From assembly GCF_004798865.1 (NCBI RefSeq), contig NW_025335268.1, forward strand, positions 57,974,374 to 58,038,373: a stretch of DNA of 64,000 nt. The letters are read 5' to 3'. Position 1 is the first letter of the stretch. The number at the start of each line of letters is the position of its first letter. Of this stretch, positions 22,510-34,993 are shown piece after piece. The translations under genes and the position numbers were made by a program. Source of the stretch: Varanus komodoensis (Eukaryota; Chordata; Lepidosauria; Squamata; Varanidae). Below the pieces are notes generated by a model, which saw nothing but the letters and a program-made list of their open reading frames with translations, made no database searches and was not told the origin of the DNA.

Positions 22510-23745
22510 TAGAGAAAGCTGTAAATATGGATTAATATGAGAAAAGCAAACCATTTGAAATGAAAGCATCTTCTCATAAAAGTGCATGAGAGTCCTGACA
22601 CATTTGCATAGAACAAAGACATGGCTTTTCCCTCTCCTAAATTAAAACTCTCAGAGCTACCCAATGGAATATGAACAGCCAATAAGCCATTTATAAATGA
22701 GCTGCCCTAACAACTCTTTAGTGCTATGGAAATGTGTTAGGTTATGGAATTAACGATTGTGATCCATCTTGCTCTTGTGGTTTTCCTTCCTAAGGACAGT
22801 CACAGGAAGTATGCTTAATCCCCTTTTTCCATGGTTAAATGAGAAATGTGTCTTGTGGTGTTTAATTCCCACTGAACAGCACCTCCCCTGAACCACAACT
22901 TCTGAACACAGTGTGAAGGCCCATAATAAGAAATCTGCAAGCAATGGAACCATAGTTAATTTAATCAGTTTGGTATATGTAAAATGCTATCTGCTCACTC
23001 ATTCTCACAGCTCATTCTGCCCTATCATCAGGCCACTTCAAATTATGCTTTTAAGCTAAACCTCACTCCTGCAAACATACATATATTTGTACATTAACGG
23101 TACAAAGATGCATCTGCTCTTCTGTAATGTGTGAAGCACCCTTGAGTCAATCACCCAACCAATTGAAAACCTCTTCCTAAAATTACATCAGCTGTTCATA
23201 AATTCTTCTGATAGCCTTGTTTATTAAATTTCCTTGGTGACAAATACATGCAATGCACAATTCTGTGCAAGTTTGAGTGTAACTTTTGGGACTTAAAAAG
23301 CAGCCAGAGAAGAGTAAAGTATTCAGAAAAGGGCAGCAGGCGGGCAAGAGGAGAGAAGAGGGGCAAGTGGTTTCTTAACTTCTTCCTCTTTTTTGCTATT
23401 TTCTGTTCAAAATTCTTGCAGCATCTTTCCTCACATGTATGGTGTCAGTTGGGCGAAAGTACTTTTTAGCGGTAAAATGGCCGGAGGCGTAAAGCATTTA
23501 TCAAAAACAATGGCGGGACAACAACACATATAACTGAATTTTTCCAGCCCTAACTTTTTCTGGAGTCTAATGCAACAATATTCCAACACAAAATGTATTT
23601 CCTTGCTGGAATGAGTACATTGCCCACACATAAATGGAATTCTATACTTTTGCTGTACACACACACCACAGATAATAAAAGTATTCCTCACAACAGTATG
23701 GTAGTTTAGTCATATTATTTATTGTTCATCATTTATTCATTCTAT
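22510..23745. other. Repeat-poor block, possible conserved non-coding sequence
   Basis: About 1.2 kb with no recognised transposon, even AT-rich composition and no coding signal (longest frame 86 codons). In a window dominated by transposon debris such an island is a reasonable place to look for selection, but conservation cannot be judged from one sequence. Confidence 0.35.
22602..22618 (-). promoter_or_regulatory. SOX/POU composite-like site
   Basis: Minus strand CTTTGTTCTATGCAAAT: a SOX-type CTTTGTT, a 2-bp spacer, then a perfect octamer ATGCAAAT. Known SOX2-OCT4 composites have spacers of 0 or 3 bp, so this arrangement is near-canonical but not proof of function. Confidence 0.25.
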
Positions 23746-23750
23746 TTATA

Positions 23751-24223
23751 CAGTAGGACCCTGTATCTGCTGTCAGTTTCCATGGTTTCACTTAACTGAG
23801 GCTGACTGCAGCCCTCCACATATGCAGGGGTTAGGAACAATGGATCCTCACAAAAGTGGAAAAACTGCAAATACCTCTGAAGAAAACCTGCAAATATCTC
23901 TGGAGAAAAAACACAAATATTTCTAGCAAAAAAATGGAAATTTTTCTAGAGTCTTTGTACCCACAGAGGGATGAGACTTATGAGTGAGACTAGCTAGTAC
24001 TGAGCCAAAGGGCATGACATCCCCAAACAGAGTGCTTGGAGATGTTTGTAGTTTTTCCCTAGAGACAGTCACAGTGTTTCCATTTTTATGGAGGTCTTGT
24101 GCCCCTAACCCCTGCAAATATGGAGGGCAGACTATACAGTATACAGTGTTCACCACTATCTGTGGTTTCAGGGAGCTGCTGGGGGGCTTGAAACCCACCC
24201 CCCTGTGGATGCATGGGACTTAA
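23751..24223. mobile_element. pogo/Tigger-like MITE, about 470 bp
   Basis: TA precedes CAGTAGGACCCTGTATCTGC on the left. The right end ...GTGGATGCATGGGACTTAA is followed by TA. Internal phrases such as GGGGTTAGGAACAATGGATC, AAAACTGCAAATACCTC and TATCTGTGGTTTCAGGGAGC fit a squamate Tigger-like family I recognise. There is no transposase. Termini have diverged, so the copy is old. Confidence 0.68.
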
Positions 24224-25315
24224 TATACTATGTTCCACTGAAACATGGAAGCAGTAAACAAAAATGATAAAACATGGAATCTAACAATCATATCATTTAC
24301 CTATACCTAACGATCATATACCTATACTGACTCAGTCGCCCATTCAGGGAAAACATGTACAAAGTGGTGGTTCTATTATCAAGAGGCTGCACAGAGGGAG
24401 TTGAGTTTAAGAAAGTGGTAGCTTGCTTCAGACTATCTCATGAGTTCAGGGCCTGCATGAGAGTGTAGTGGTGATTTTGAAGTGGAAATGCTCAAGGAGG
24501 CAGGCTCCATAGCTGCGCTCCCAGAACCCAGAAATGAAGGCAACTGTGTTGATCCATGCCAACAAGCAACTTCTCCAAGTTTTCAGACCTGGAGCAGGTC
24601 TTTTGTAAAAACTAATGGGTATCCATTGCCCATGCAAGAGGAAGCCACATACTTTTCAGTACAATGGAGTCTATATAGTTACCAGGGAAATTCATTTTCC
24701 CCCAGCTACTCTGAGGCTGGCAGCTGAAGTCAGAGGAAAGTGGAATTGGGTTGGGGGGTTTTTTGCTTTTGTTTTTTGGAGGGCGGAAGGCAAAGAACCT
24801 CAGCTTCCCTGCTTATGAATTATGTCCCTGTAAGCCTGGCTACACTCTACCACTCACGCTCTACCCACCAACTCTTGCTAGAAGAGGCACCAACCACACT
24901 TCAGACAGAAGTTGCCACTGCTTATGTGCCCTCTCTCTTGGAGAGCTTCAGCAAAATTTCCTGCAGCTGCTGCTGCTATGATCTTTAGTAGCCTTAGCTG
25001 AGTATGTTGTTGTTGTTACTGTGCTTATAAATTGCAAGCAAGATATCCAGAAAACGGGAACAGATTGGGAAAAGGTCTGGCTGAATTGACTCTGGCAAGA
25101 ACTGATTAAGTACAAGCTTCAGTGACCTTCTTGGTACATAAATACATAGCACAAGTACTCTGACAGACAGTAACTGGATCGCTTGCACAGTAGTGCAAAC
25201 TAACACTGCAATTAAAAGGACAGACGTCTCATGGTTATATCTATTCATTCCTAAAGATCTATGCTGCTGTGTCAGTCTAAAATGCCAGAGGGTGCCATGG
25301 CAGTAAGACAGGTAC

Positions 25316-25321
<6 letters not shown>
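24224..25321. other. No gene recognised
   Basis: Unique-looking DNA. The frame at 24482-24727 is 81 codons but shows no family I recognise and no splice context. Confidence 0.45.
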
Positions 25322-25359
<38 letters not shown>

Positions 25360-25459
25360 NNNNNNNNNNNNNNNNNNNNNNNNNNNNNNNNNNNNNNNNN
25401 NNNNNNNNNNNNNNNNNNNNNNNNNNNNNNNNNNNNNNNNNNNNNNNNNNNNNNNNNNN

Positions 25460-25498
<39 letters not shown>
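25322..25498. repeat. Compound (TC)n/(CA)n microsatellite with 100-N gap
   Basis: (TC)n at 25322-25359, N at 25360-25459, (CA)n at 25460-25498. The gap is exactly 100 N, the usual placeholder for unknown length. The TC-to-CA change across the gap parallels the intact compound repeat at 34954-34993. Confidence 0.97.
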
Positions 25499-25499
<1 letters not shown>

Positions 25500-25564
25500 A
25501 CTCCTCTGCAAGTGGGATCCTACAGTCACCTCCATGGAGGAAGCATAATCCACATCCACTAAAG

Positions 25565-25949
25565 CAGGCGTGCCCAAATGTTTTGGGTTAGTGGGCACAT
25601 CACTACTTTTGAAAGACTGCTGTGGGTGTTCTCAATTGCCCATTCATAAAATGGCCCCCACAGTCACAGGACTAGTGACAAAACACTCCTTTCCCAAAAA
25701 AAGCAAACTGGCCAGCCTATAAAAAAAGCAATTTAACCAAGAACCTAAAAACAAGACAAAGAAGGCTTCTAAGTACTAAAAGCTCACACACATGGGTACT
25801 AATAAAGGTGAGGCTGCGGAAGAGACTGCACTTTGCTTTACAGCATGTCAGTGTCCAAGCTGTAGTTGTTTTAATTTTAAAAATCTTAAGAAATAAAATT
25901 AAGGGAGTCAGGTGTGAGGTGTTCAAAGGCACCACGTTGGAGACACTAA
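25565..25949. mobile_element. hAT-like non-autonomous element
   Basis: The left end CAGGCGTGCCCAAATGTTTT and a right end near GGCACCACGTTGGAGACAC match the termini of a squamate element of the GTGCCCAAAC type. Internal AAAATGGCCCCCACAGTCAC also fits. Flanks CACTAAAG and ACATAAAG share five of eight bases, a weak target duplication. No transposase. Confidence 0.5.
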
Positions 25950-26552
25950 CATAAAGAATGCATCTGGAATCACATCTTTCGATTAACAAGAATATGCAAA
26001 TACTTTCAGTAAGCGAGCTCCATATAGCCATGATGACTGTGGCAAGGCAACAGCGCCCTGTTCTAAATAGGCACAGATTGTGTTAGTTTTGCACACTTCC
26101 TCTCTCGATATAAAGACTTTGAAAATTAGTTTAGCCATTTCCCACCCATCCTATCAGCTTTGGCATTCCAAGTTTAGAACCAGGCATTATGAGAATGTGA
26201 AGCCGCCGCCGCCACCAAAAGCAGCCCCGTTTGCTGGCCCAGCTGCACCCTGTTCCCGTGACTGGCAGAGGCATCACAGTCCTCCAAGGTACCTCACCAC
26301 GGCAAGCAGGAGTCAGTGGAGTGGGCCGGGGACAGCCTATTCTTTATTTGTCTAATAAAGATAAATATTTAATGCTACCTATATTACAATTAAAATTAGC
26401 TCTAAGAAGTTACTTTACCAGAAGAACACAGGTGGATAAGTTATGAGATGGCAGCTATCTGCCTCTCTCAATATCTATTTCTCACTGGTCTTGTTTTGAA
26501 ACAATGCATTTGTTGGGCTTTTTTTTTTTTTTTTAATGCTACAGTCTTGCTA
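25950..26552. other. No gene recognised
   Basis: Contains a short GC-rich (CCG)n stretch at 26199-26215. No CpG island or exon is supported. A T16 run lies at 26519-26534. Confidence 0.45.
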
Positions 26553-26652
26553 AATTTAAAATGTATGTAAGCCGTCCTGAGGCCTTCGTGACAGGATGGC
26601 ATATAAATATTCTAAATTAATTAATTAATTAATAAAAGTAATAAATAAAATG
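26553..26652 (+). mobile_element. L2-group LINE 3' tail
   Basis: ATGTAAGCCGTCCTGAGGCC ... GACAGGATGGCATATAAATA followed by a (TTAA)n-rich end: the tail hairpin without any ORF. Confidence 0.75.
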
Positions 26653-27299
26653 ACACCCACCTTGTTACCGGGTCCAGTGCAAGGTGTTTGTTTCCCTTTA
26701 AAAAGCACTGAACAGCCTGGGACTTGAAGGAATTCCTCCCCACACCCAGCAAGAGCCTGTAAGAGTGCAGTCCTATTGCTTGTTAGCAAGCATCAGGACT
26801 TGGAGGTTTATGAGCATCCATCTGGTGCAGAGCAGGAGGCATGGTGGAGGCATGTTCCTCCAACTCTGCACTCCAGCTAGACAGCTTTTCTCCATCAGGC
26901 TGTGGTGCTTTGGAGCAGGAGGGAAGGAGGCTATCAGATTCCCTCTTATCCTGCTGGCCCCCGCCTCCTCCCCTTCCTGTCCCCCTTACTCAGTCTTTGA
27001 GGTCAACTCTCTGACCTCCAAGAAGCAGTCAATGCAGAGGGGGAGCGGATCAGAGCTCTTTCCAGCCTCACATCTGGGATCTGCCCCTACGGCTCCTACA
27101 ATGTCAACTTAGTGCCTCTAGCAACACAAAACAAGGAGAAACACTATTTCATGGGATGGGGCAGATCAATGGAGCGCCCATAAGCAAGCACTGGCTTGCT
27201 CCACTGCAGCAGTGAGCGTTTCTTGGTGGGGGCCCTCTGTGGCAACAGAATCACCAGGACCAGCCATGTATGGCTGACCACTGCTAGCTACTGCCCACA
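26653..27299. other. No gene recognised
   Basis: Moderately GC-rich in 26880-27100; frames up to 115 codons without family similarity. Could be an old, unrecognised repeat. Confidence 0.4.
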
Positions 27300-27455
27300 G
27301 AGAGCTGTATTATACTGAATCAGATCCTAGCCCACTTCTGCCAACTCCGACTGGCAGTGGCTCTCCAAAGAGCGAGGCAGCGTTTGTTTCTTTTTCTTTT
27401 GTTCAGCTCTACCTAGCGTTGCCGGGATGGAACTCGGGACCTTCTGTGAGCAACA
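27300..27455 (-). mobile_element. tRNA-derived SINE, 5' head missing
   Basis: On the minus strand: CAGAAGGTCCCGAGTTCCAT (a B-box-like T arm), CCGGCAACGCTAGGTAGAGC, GGAGAGCCACTGCCAGTCGG and CTGATTCAGTATAATACAGC. These match in order a squamate SINE whose head resembles tRNA (AGCTCAGTGG...GGTTCAATCC). Confidence 0.68.
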
Positions 27456-29477
27456 ATAAAAGCATACTCACAAGTCAAAGTTAAAGGAGGTTTTCTTCAC
27501 ACATAAGACCTACAATGCTATGCCACCAGTATGGCAGCAGTCAAATCAATGCTGAGTATGCAGTGACTAAGCCGTATTTGTGCTGCATCAGTCAGTACCC
27601 ACAGATTCAACATGGGGAGGTCGGCTTCTGGGACGAAAGATCGCTGGGCCAAGACTAGACTCCGTGCAAAGCATGAAGTCGCCAGCCCAGTCCTCTGAAA
27701 CAAGATCAGTGTGTTCCATCACAGAAAAAGATGCACAGAGAAACCTCTGCACCTGCCTGCTACTCTGCTCCTGGCTTCACAGAACAGTTGAGGCCAGAAA
27801 GCAGAAACCCCTAAAATGCTGCTTCTTGCTCTTGTGAATCCCAAAACACAAATAGTCTGATCATTTTTTCTCTCATGCCCTTCTGCAAGGAATTTGAACA
27901 GTGCAGGGGGCAGTGTAGCATCTAAAAGTCACCATCACACATTAATCAGCAGAAGGGGGCAAGGAACATAGGGAAAGAGCAGAGTGTCCTGTTTCTACCA
28001 CTGAACCTTTGATCAGAAACTTCTCATGTTTTTAGTAGTAAGCTGAGAACCCATGCCTGGAAACGGTGCCAAAAGTACATTGTTGAAATCTGGTTGGTAT
28101 TATGGTAAACTTCCACAGCCAGGGTCAATACTGGCTGGGAAAGGTGGGAATTGTAGTCTAATATATTTGAAAAGCTCAGGTCCTTGTTGTGTTCTTTGGG
28201 GTCCAAATACAGCATTCCATGCAGTTCTGTCATTTTCAGGGGCAAGAAGTCAGAGCCTTTAGTATCAGCAAATAGTGAGTTATCGGGACTCCTACTGCAT
28301 CTCTCAGCCTTAGTCAGCCATAGATCTCATTAAGTCATTGCATTTCTCAGAAATAAGGTACCTCTTAAAGGGCCAAAATTATATGCACTGATCCCCAAAA
28401 GAAGGAACAATCACTCTCTTAGTTCTATGATTTGCAGCAGTTTCCTCAACATTAGCCAGATCCATTTAAGTTTGCTGAATGGGAATTAAGAATTGTGGAA
28501 TTCGCAATTTGCATCAAATTCAGAATAAATGTTTGCTTAAAATGTTCAGAAAGGAGGGTGTAGAAGGGCTTGCAGTGATCTCTGAAAAAGGAGGCGCAGA
28601 TGATGTTTAGACTGGTGAGATTTGGGGGAACCTGTCTGGTCATCTGAAAGAATTTTGGAGGACAAGGTGTAAAAAGTTGGTATTTTATTATGGGCGTGGA
28701 AACCTGGAGGTAAAGGGATTTGGGTTGGCACTATGTACAGTCTAACAGAAAGAATATTTTAAAAAGCTAGTCACTTGACTAAAGGGACTATTATTAACCC
28801 TTTCTCTTATCGAAACTGGGATATGAGGACACCCCCCCCCATTATAACAAATCCTTTGCAAGAACATAGATTTCATCTTGCTCAAAATAAAAAGCTTGTG
28901 ACTTTACCATCATCTTTTTTTTCCTTCCATAAAAAAAGACAGGTCACAGAGCGCAGTTATTTCCTAATAATGTGCTATTTATCCTTAAACTACTAATTTG
29001 CAAGAGAAATTTTGCTAGGAACAGTTGTATGCTTCTACTGCTGTGCCATTATTGTGTGGAAACACAGTAAGAAAGCACACTTTTTAAAAGGCTTTGAAAA
29101 TATTTTATGTAAAGTACCACACTGCAAAAAGTGCATTAGTGTGTTTACAGTCTGGCAACACTGAAACAATACCAGCTAAGGACTACTTGCAGTACAAGTT
29201 AATGAACCAAACACAAGGATTTTTTTGGTTTCCATTTCCAGAAATGCACACTCCCGTTTCCCCATTGTATATATACGAGTGCTTGTTTTTAAGGATAAGC
29301 AAGCAGTAATTAGTCATAACCTGGTAATTATACTACTCACATTAAAAATGTAGGCAATTTTGATTGGATCCCTTCTGAAGGTTCTACTGAAAGAAAAACA
29401 GGTTGCTTGATTATTCTATTCAAGCCTGTATTAAAGGTTATGATTTTAGAGACTTTCTATGCTGTGATTATCACTGT
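27456..29477. other. No gene recognised
   Basis: Mostly unique. A decayed half of the palindromic hAT-like family lies at about 28118-28180 (GGCTGGGAAAGGTGGGAATT, GTAGTCTAATA). Confidence 0.45.
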
Positions 29478-29660
29478 TTCTGTTATTTATTAAATTTATA
29501 CCTTACCTTTCCACTAGAAAAAAGTGCTGAAAGGGACTAACTACAATAATATACAAGATCAAATAAATCATTATAATGAAGCCATACATTTGATGGGCAA
29601 ATTATTTAAAAAGCAAATCAATAAACAAATAGCACCCACCACTTAAAACCTACTTTAGCA
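29478..29660 (-). mobile_element. L2/CR1-group LINE 3' tail
   Basis: Plus-strand TTATTTATTAAATTTATACC, then TTACCTTTCCACTAG and A-rich decayed sequence with AAATAAATCA: the reverse complement of an AATAAATAA-ending tail. Confidence 0.5.
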
Positions 29661-32602
29661 AAGTGAAAAGCTTGTCTGAATGACAATGTCTTTGCTTCCT
29701 AGCAGAAGAACCAGAAAGATGGAGCTAGCTCGTGTGGCCGTTTTGGCAAGGAGATCCTGGGAACCGTCACTGAGAAAGCCCCATCTCATGTTCAGATGTA
29801 GAACTGCCAAAAATGATGAGCACATTTAGTGACCTAGTTTTGCATTGTCATGCAAATGGTTAACTTTTTTCTTTTAACCAGCACAACCCACTTTTATGAG
29901 TCATATACTTAAACTGTTTGCCTGTTTAGTTCAATGGGATTATGCCAGTGAGCTAGTACAAGTGTAGCACTTCCAGCATAAGTGCATGCTTGTTTACTGG
30001 AAAGCAAATCGCACTCAGTTCAACAGAGATGATTCCTTCATATGCATGCCTAGGATTGCAGTCTTGTACAGACTGTACTTTCTCACTACAGGTGCCTCTT
30101 GTTAAAGTATCTGGCACTAATTATTAAGCCTATCCTCCTAATTTCAACAATTCAAGTGCAATGAAATGTTTAAAATGTTTGTATGTTTTCAAGTGTCAAG
30201 AGAATGTGGCTTTTAACTTAGTTTTGTCCTTCTATTCTAGATTGGGGAAGATTCTAAAATAACATTTTACCTTAATGGAAGTCTACTTGCAAGTTTATTT
30301 ACTTGAAAATCCTTTTGTTGGAATGCACAATCTAGTGGATTTGGAGATCTGTTAGCATAATACCAAATTCCTTATTTGCAGAAATTCACTTGGATTCTAC
30401 ATTCTGGTGCAATACCAGCTGAAGGAGGGGAAAGTGCAATCTATCTTATTCTGGTTGCCTCCCAAAGGCATGAACACATGCTTTCGTCCTCCTTCCCAGT
30501 CCTTTTTCTTTTTCTGTCCCTTGGATTGTACGCCTAGGAACATGTTTCTGCTACATACTTTACAAAGTAAAACTGTCAAACTGAGATGAGTGTTACACCA
30601 GTGTTTTCTATACCAAATATGTGAAGTAAGACTATCATATTCTGGTCTTTAAAAGCAGATGTTTATGTACCAAGGAGTCCTGATTGGACAAGGCTTCTTA
30701 GAGACATGTACATGGCAAATTTGTTTTCAGGAGCTGAGTCTACCATTTAAAGCAGCGGTCAGCAGTGGATCAAGGTTTCCAAGGGCCCCTCTGGAGCCCC
30801 CTCCCCTCAGGAGATCCACTTTCACACTGCCACTGTTATCAGCTGCTACTGCTCCTCCTCTTTTTCAGTCTAGGAGCTGCTTGCTTACCAGACTGGCAGA
30901 GACTCACTGGACAAGTCAGCAGGGTCACCTTTCTGTTTCTCCTTGTCCTCACTGTTGCCTTGGCCAGAGCGAGTGGCAGGTAAACAAGCAGGAAGCAAAG
31001 GTGAAGGGGGGAATTGCCTGCATGGGTCTCTTGCCAATGAGCACCTGCTGGGTGGTAAGCACGCAGCACATGTCCAGCCATTCCCTGGCAGGCTAGATGA
31101 ACCTCTTTTGGCCCAAGGGCTAATTCCATTTCAAAGACTCTTAGGAAGCTACATTCCAGTGGTGGGTGGTACCAGAAGCAAAGAGGGTGGGGCTATATAT
31201 ACAAAAAATACCAGCATATTTAGCTTATAGTTCTTCCTGCCAATGACTAAGCCTTGGGAGAGACATTTCAACCTTTTTGAAAGGAGGGAAAAAATGGCAC
31301 AAAAGCCAGGAAACCATCATAAGATTAGTGGTTGGAGAAAGAGGCTGAACCAAGGAAGGTGGTGCTTTCTTACCATCTTCACAGTATATGAATAAAAGGA
31401 TGATATACATTAGATGCAAATTGGGCTACTTCATACATGATTAGATATAAGCTGGAATACAAGAGACCAACTCCAGCTTTTCCTTCCATGTTAGATCTGG
31501 GAATATGTGTGGCAGTCATACACAATGATCTATTTACGTGAATTGCATATAACACAGACATTCCATTTTTAATGTGCTAAAGGTTTTTCAGTGATTCAGT
31601 TAATAATCAAATGCTTTTCTTTGTACTTACAGGCATCCCACGCAATGACTTCAGGCCCCAATTGAACCCAAGGCTGACCTAATTCAAATTAACCGAAAGT
31701 TTGGGAAAATGAAATGGGAACAATTCTGGTACTGTTTATTCTAGCATCAACATCATCTGCTTTTATAACTCTACTCAATTTATCAGGGTTAGTGTTAAAA
31801 CTCACAGTAAGTTATGCACAGAAGTAATATTTTGGTAATTTCTTGTGTGGAGGTGCAAGGAGAGTAGAGAAAAAGGACCTCTTTTCAGAAAAGGCTGTAA
31901 GCAATAGAGGGGCTCACTTGACAATGGTATTGCTGTGTATCGTGCAAGCTCTGTTGGAGTCAATCCAATTTCTATACAAGTATTGCCATTTTTACAACAA
32001 AGCGGCCTTATTGGAACAGGCAGGCTTCATCTTAATTCTGGCAGCACTGAATGTAGAGTACACACTGGCCAGGGAACAATGAACCAAAAGAGTTACAAAT
32101 CTCTAGTGACAACTGCACGCAAAGAAAGAGAAGATTCATTGTGATGGCATTGTTTATTACACTCCTTCCGAAGGACACTTTCAAACAAATGGTTGCTTTT
32201 TGCCTAAAAAAAGCAAACACAATGCTTCTGCCATATTTTTTGCACACATACATTACTCTTTGCTCTCCCCTCCCACTGAACTCAAAACTATAGATCATTT
32301 CTGCAGGAAAATCTGCAACAACTCAATGTGAGAAAAATGTTCCTCCTTATTACTTCCTTGTTTCCTGTCCTGCCCTTTCCTGTCAAGCAAGCCGTCCAGC
32401 ACTTTCAAAGTTACCTTAGTTCTCAAGATGCCTAATATACTACCGCAGTGGAAAAACATATTGGTGGTTCCAATCAGTTTTCATTAATTGTCTTCCCTCT
32501 GAAATTCAATATGGTTTTGTTGCTGCTGGAAGCATACTCAGGGGAGGAACTTTATCCCTTGGGACACAACAGTACAGATCAAGGGATAGGAAATTCTTAC
32601 TC

Positions 32603-32634
32603 TAGAATTCCATCCTTCCCTAGATGGAATTCTA
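32603..32634. repeat. Perfect 12-bp inverted repeat, 8-nt loop
   Basis: TAGAATTCCATC (32603-32614) and GATGGAATTCTA (32623-32634) are exact reverse complements; a third partial copy GAATGGAATTCT follows at 32639. Confidence 0.9.
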
Positions 32635-34940
32635 TTCTGAATGGAATTCTTTTCTCCCTGCCCACAGAAATGGCAGTAGATGAAGAAAAGTTTTAATAGT
32701 TATTTTTATTTAAAAGTAATTCAGAAAGGAGATGTGTGACCCTGATCACTGAGGATAGGACAAGAAACAGCACTTTTATATCACAGAGTAGTAGATTTCC
32801 TTAAAAGAAATTAAAAGATCCTTCAAGGAATTCAGTGGCAGTCTAAGAAACTGAATTTAAGGTTTTCTTGTGTTAGTCATTCTATGTGTGGATGTAAATA
32901 ATATGGGAAAGGGGGTGGGAGACAAACCTAATATGTGTTCTTTTTAATATAGAATTTGTATCACAGGCAGGTTTAGGAAAAAGTAAGTCAAAAGTGTGAG
33001 GATGCCTCAAGTTGAAAATGAGAAGTTATGGAATTTATTTCCAGGAGAAGATCTGAATAGACAACTGTCACACACAGGTGGGCTTTTAGTGCTAGCAATC
33101 AGAATGCCTTAGCTGGATTTGTATTACATGGCAACTCATGGTGGCTAACTAGCCATGGTGAGTTTTCATGTCATGAGAGTCTAGAGCACCTCCTTATTTG
33201 AGGTTATCAAGGCACTCTGACAACCCAAGGCTTGTTGCAGGGGTTGTTGGATCTATGAAGGAGTATCATGTCATCTGAAGATGCCAGAATGATTGTGGGT
33301 CTATGGAAGCAGTAAGTGAGCCAACAAGTAAGAGGGATGCGAATTCTTCTCTTGCCCCAAACTGAAAGCCCAAGCATCACTTTGGAGTGACTGCCCCTCT
33401 CTCAATTCTGACTGTGACCCTTTTTCAGTTGCTGCCACTTTTTCCAGAAACAATGCAGCTAGCTGATTTGTAGGCTGGGTTGTCTTGTCGTGAAAATTCA
33501 CTCACTGGGCAGCAATTCTTTTCTTCCTTAATAGATTTTCTGCAGTTAGGAAAGAACTAGAAGAAATGGGGAGGAAACATGGGTGGGCTACAAACAGAAA
33601 ACTTGGTCCCATAAAATGTTATGAATGAGGTCAGGTGATGGGGCTATAAAAGCCTTGTCTGGAAGCACCCTTGAATTCAAGTACTCTGTATTCCATGGAT
33701 TGTGGATTAGGCTGTTAAGTGGATGATTATTTTTGAAAGTACATGGGCAGCTCTCAAGTGCTGAATTATGAATATGGTAGCTGCAAAAAGCATTCTGAAA
33801 GCTACTAAATTTTGGCAATTCCTGTTTTCATCTCTTTACAGTTGTATGCACATTTTGTTTTGTATGTCAGAAATGGGGGAGGTGCAGGGAGAAACCCTGC
33901 CCTTGCAAATCCTTAAAATTATACATAAATGAATATCGAAAGGATTTTTGTTTTGTGTTTTTGGCTGAACAACTGTATCTTGGCAGCAAATCCCTAGAAC
34001 AAAAGTTTAATCTTTCAGAACTAATTATTCAAGCTTGGATGATGTGAATGAGATCTTTTATAGTTTTCTTCTGTAAGTAATTGGGATGGGAGGGAATTAA
34101 AATAAGTTGCAGCGCTAATTAAAAGACTTTCTCAGGCCAACTCCTCCACTGTACAATGAAAGCATGTTTTTCATTTAGTAACAGAATTACCTTAATGTTT
34201 CAGTAGCATCTGAAAGAAGAGTCTATAATGACATTGTATACATATGTGTGCAAGCTACTTGGTAAACTGCCATTACTACCATGAGGCTACCCAGAACTAG
34301 TTATGGCATGAAAAGTTCTATTAGCATACTCTCTTCCTTGTCTCTGTCAGTATTGAGTCTCAGGCATAAGGTAGTCTTATTGAACTGTGACCATTTACTT
34401 GCATTTCTATACAAGTAGCCAGTTTTAGAACACAGAAGGCAGAGGAAGAGGTTTTTCTAATCCAAATCTTGAATGTTGTACTCTCATAGCTGCCTAAAAT
34501 AATGTTATATTACTACAAACCTCAAGAGATGACATATTTTGGGTTGTATCCAATTTTAAGTTACTTTCATTTCAATGGGTTTACTCTTCATAGGACTAAC
34601 ACTGGACACAAACTTTCATGATGCTCCATCATTGCAGCACTTCCATGTTTTGGCACCCCCATGTTTTAAGGCTGGGAAACTTGAGAACTACAAATATATA
34701 CACCTAGAAACCTGGGTGGACAACATTTCAACATAAGAATTCCTGTACTTAATTTCAGAATTTAATGGTGGAATTTAGCTAATACTGCTTTTTTCTTATC
34801 ACACTTGCCAAAATCCTCCTCATCTACAATCTATCAGAGGAAGAAGAGTCCAAAAACTGAAAAAAGTTGGGTATTCCCAATACACACATTTATTTCTATT
34901 TGGACTACATATTTATACATTGTGCATGCATGCACACAAA

Positions 34941-34993
34941 GTCAGTCAGTCAGTCTCTCTCTCTCTCTCATACACACACACACACACACACAC
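34941..34993. repeat. Compound (GTCA)n (TC)n (CA)n microsatellite
   Basis: GTCAGTCAGTCAG, then (TC) to 34969, then (CA) at 34972-34993. Confidence 0.95.

Noticed and set aside
24482-24727. Frame with a plausible soluble protein look (81 codons)
   Set aside because: No known family, no splice or start context, and the antisense frame is equally open; left unassigned.
25261-25598. Frames rich in SL, RE, VC or HT dipeptides
   Set aside because: They are translations of the (TC)n and (CA)n microsatellite running through the N gap.
30659-31096. 145-codon open frame
   Set aside because: No recognised domain, atypical composition, and overlapping frames of similar length on the opposite strand; consistent with chance in a GC-richer patch.
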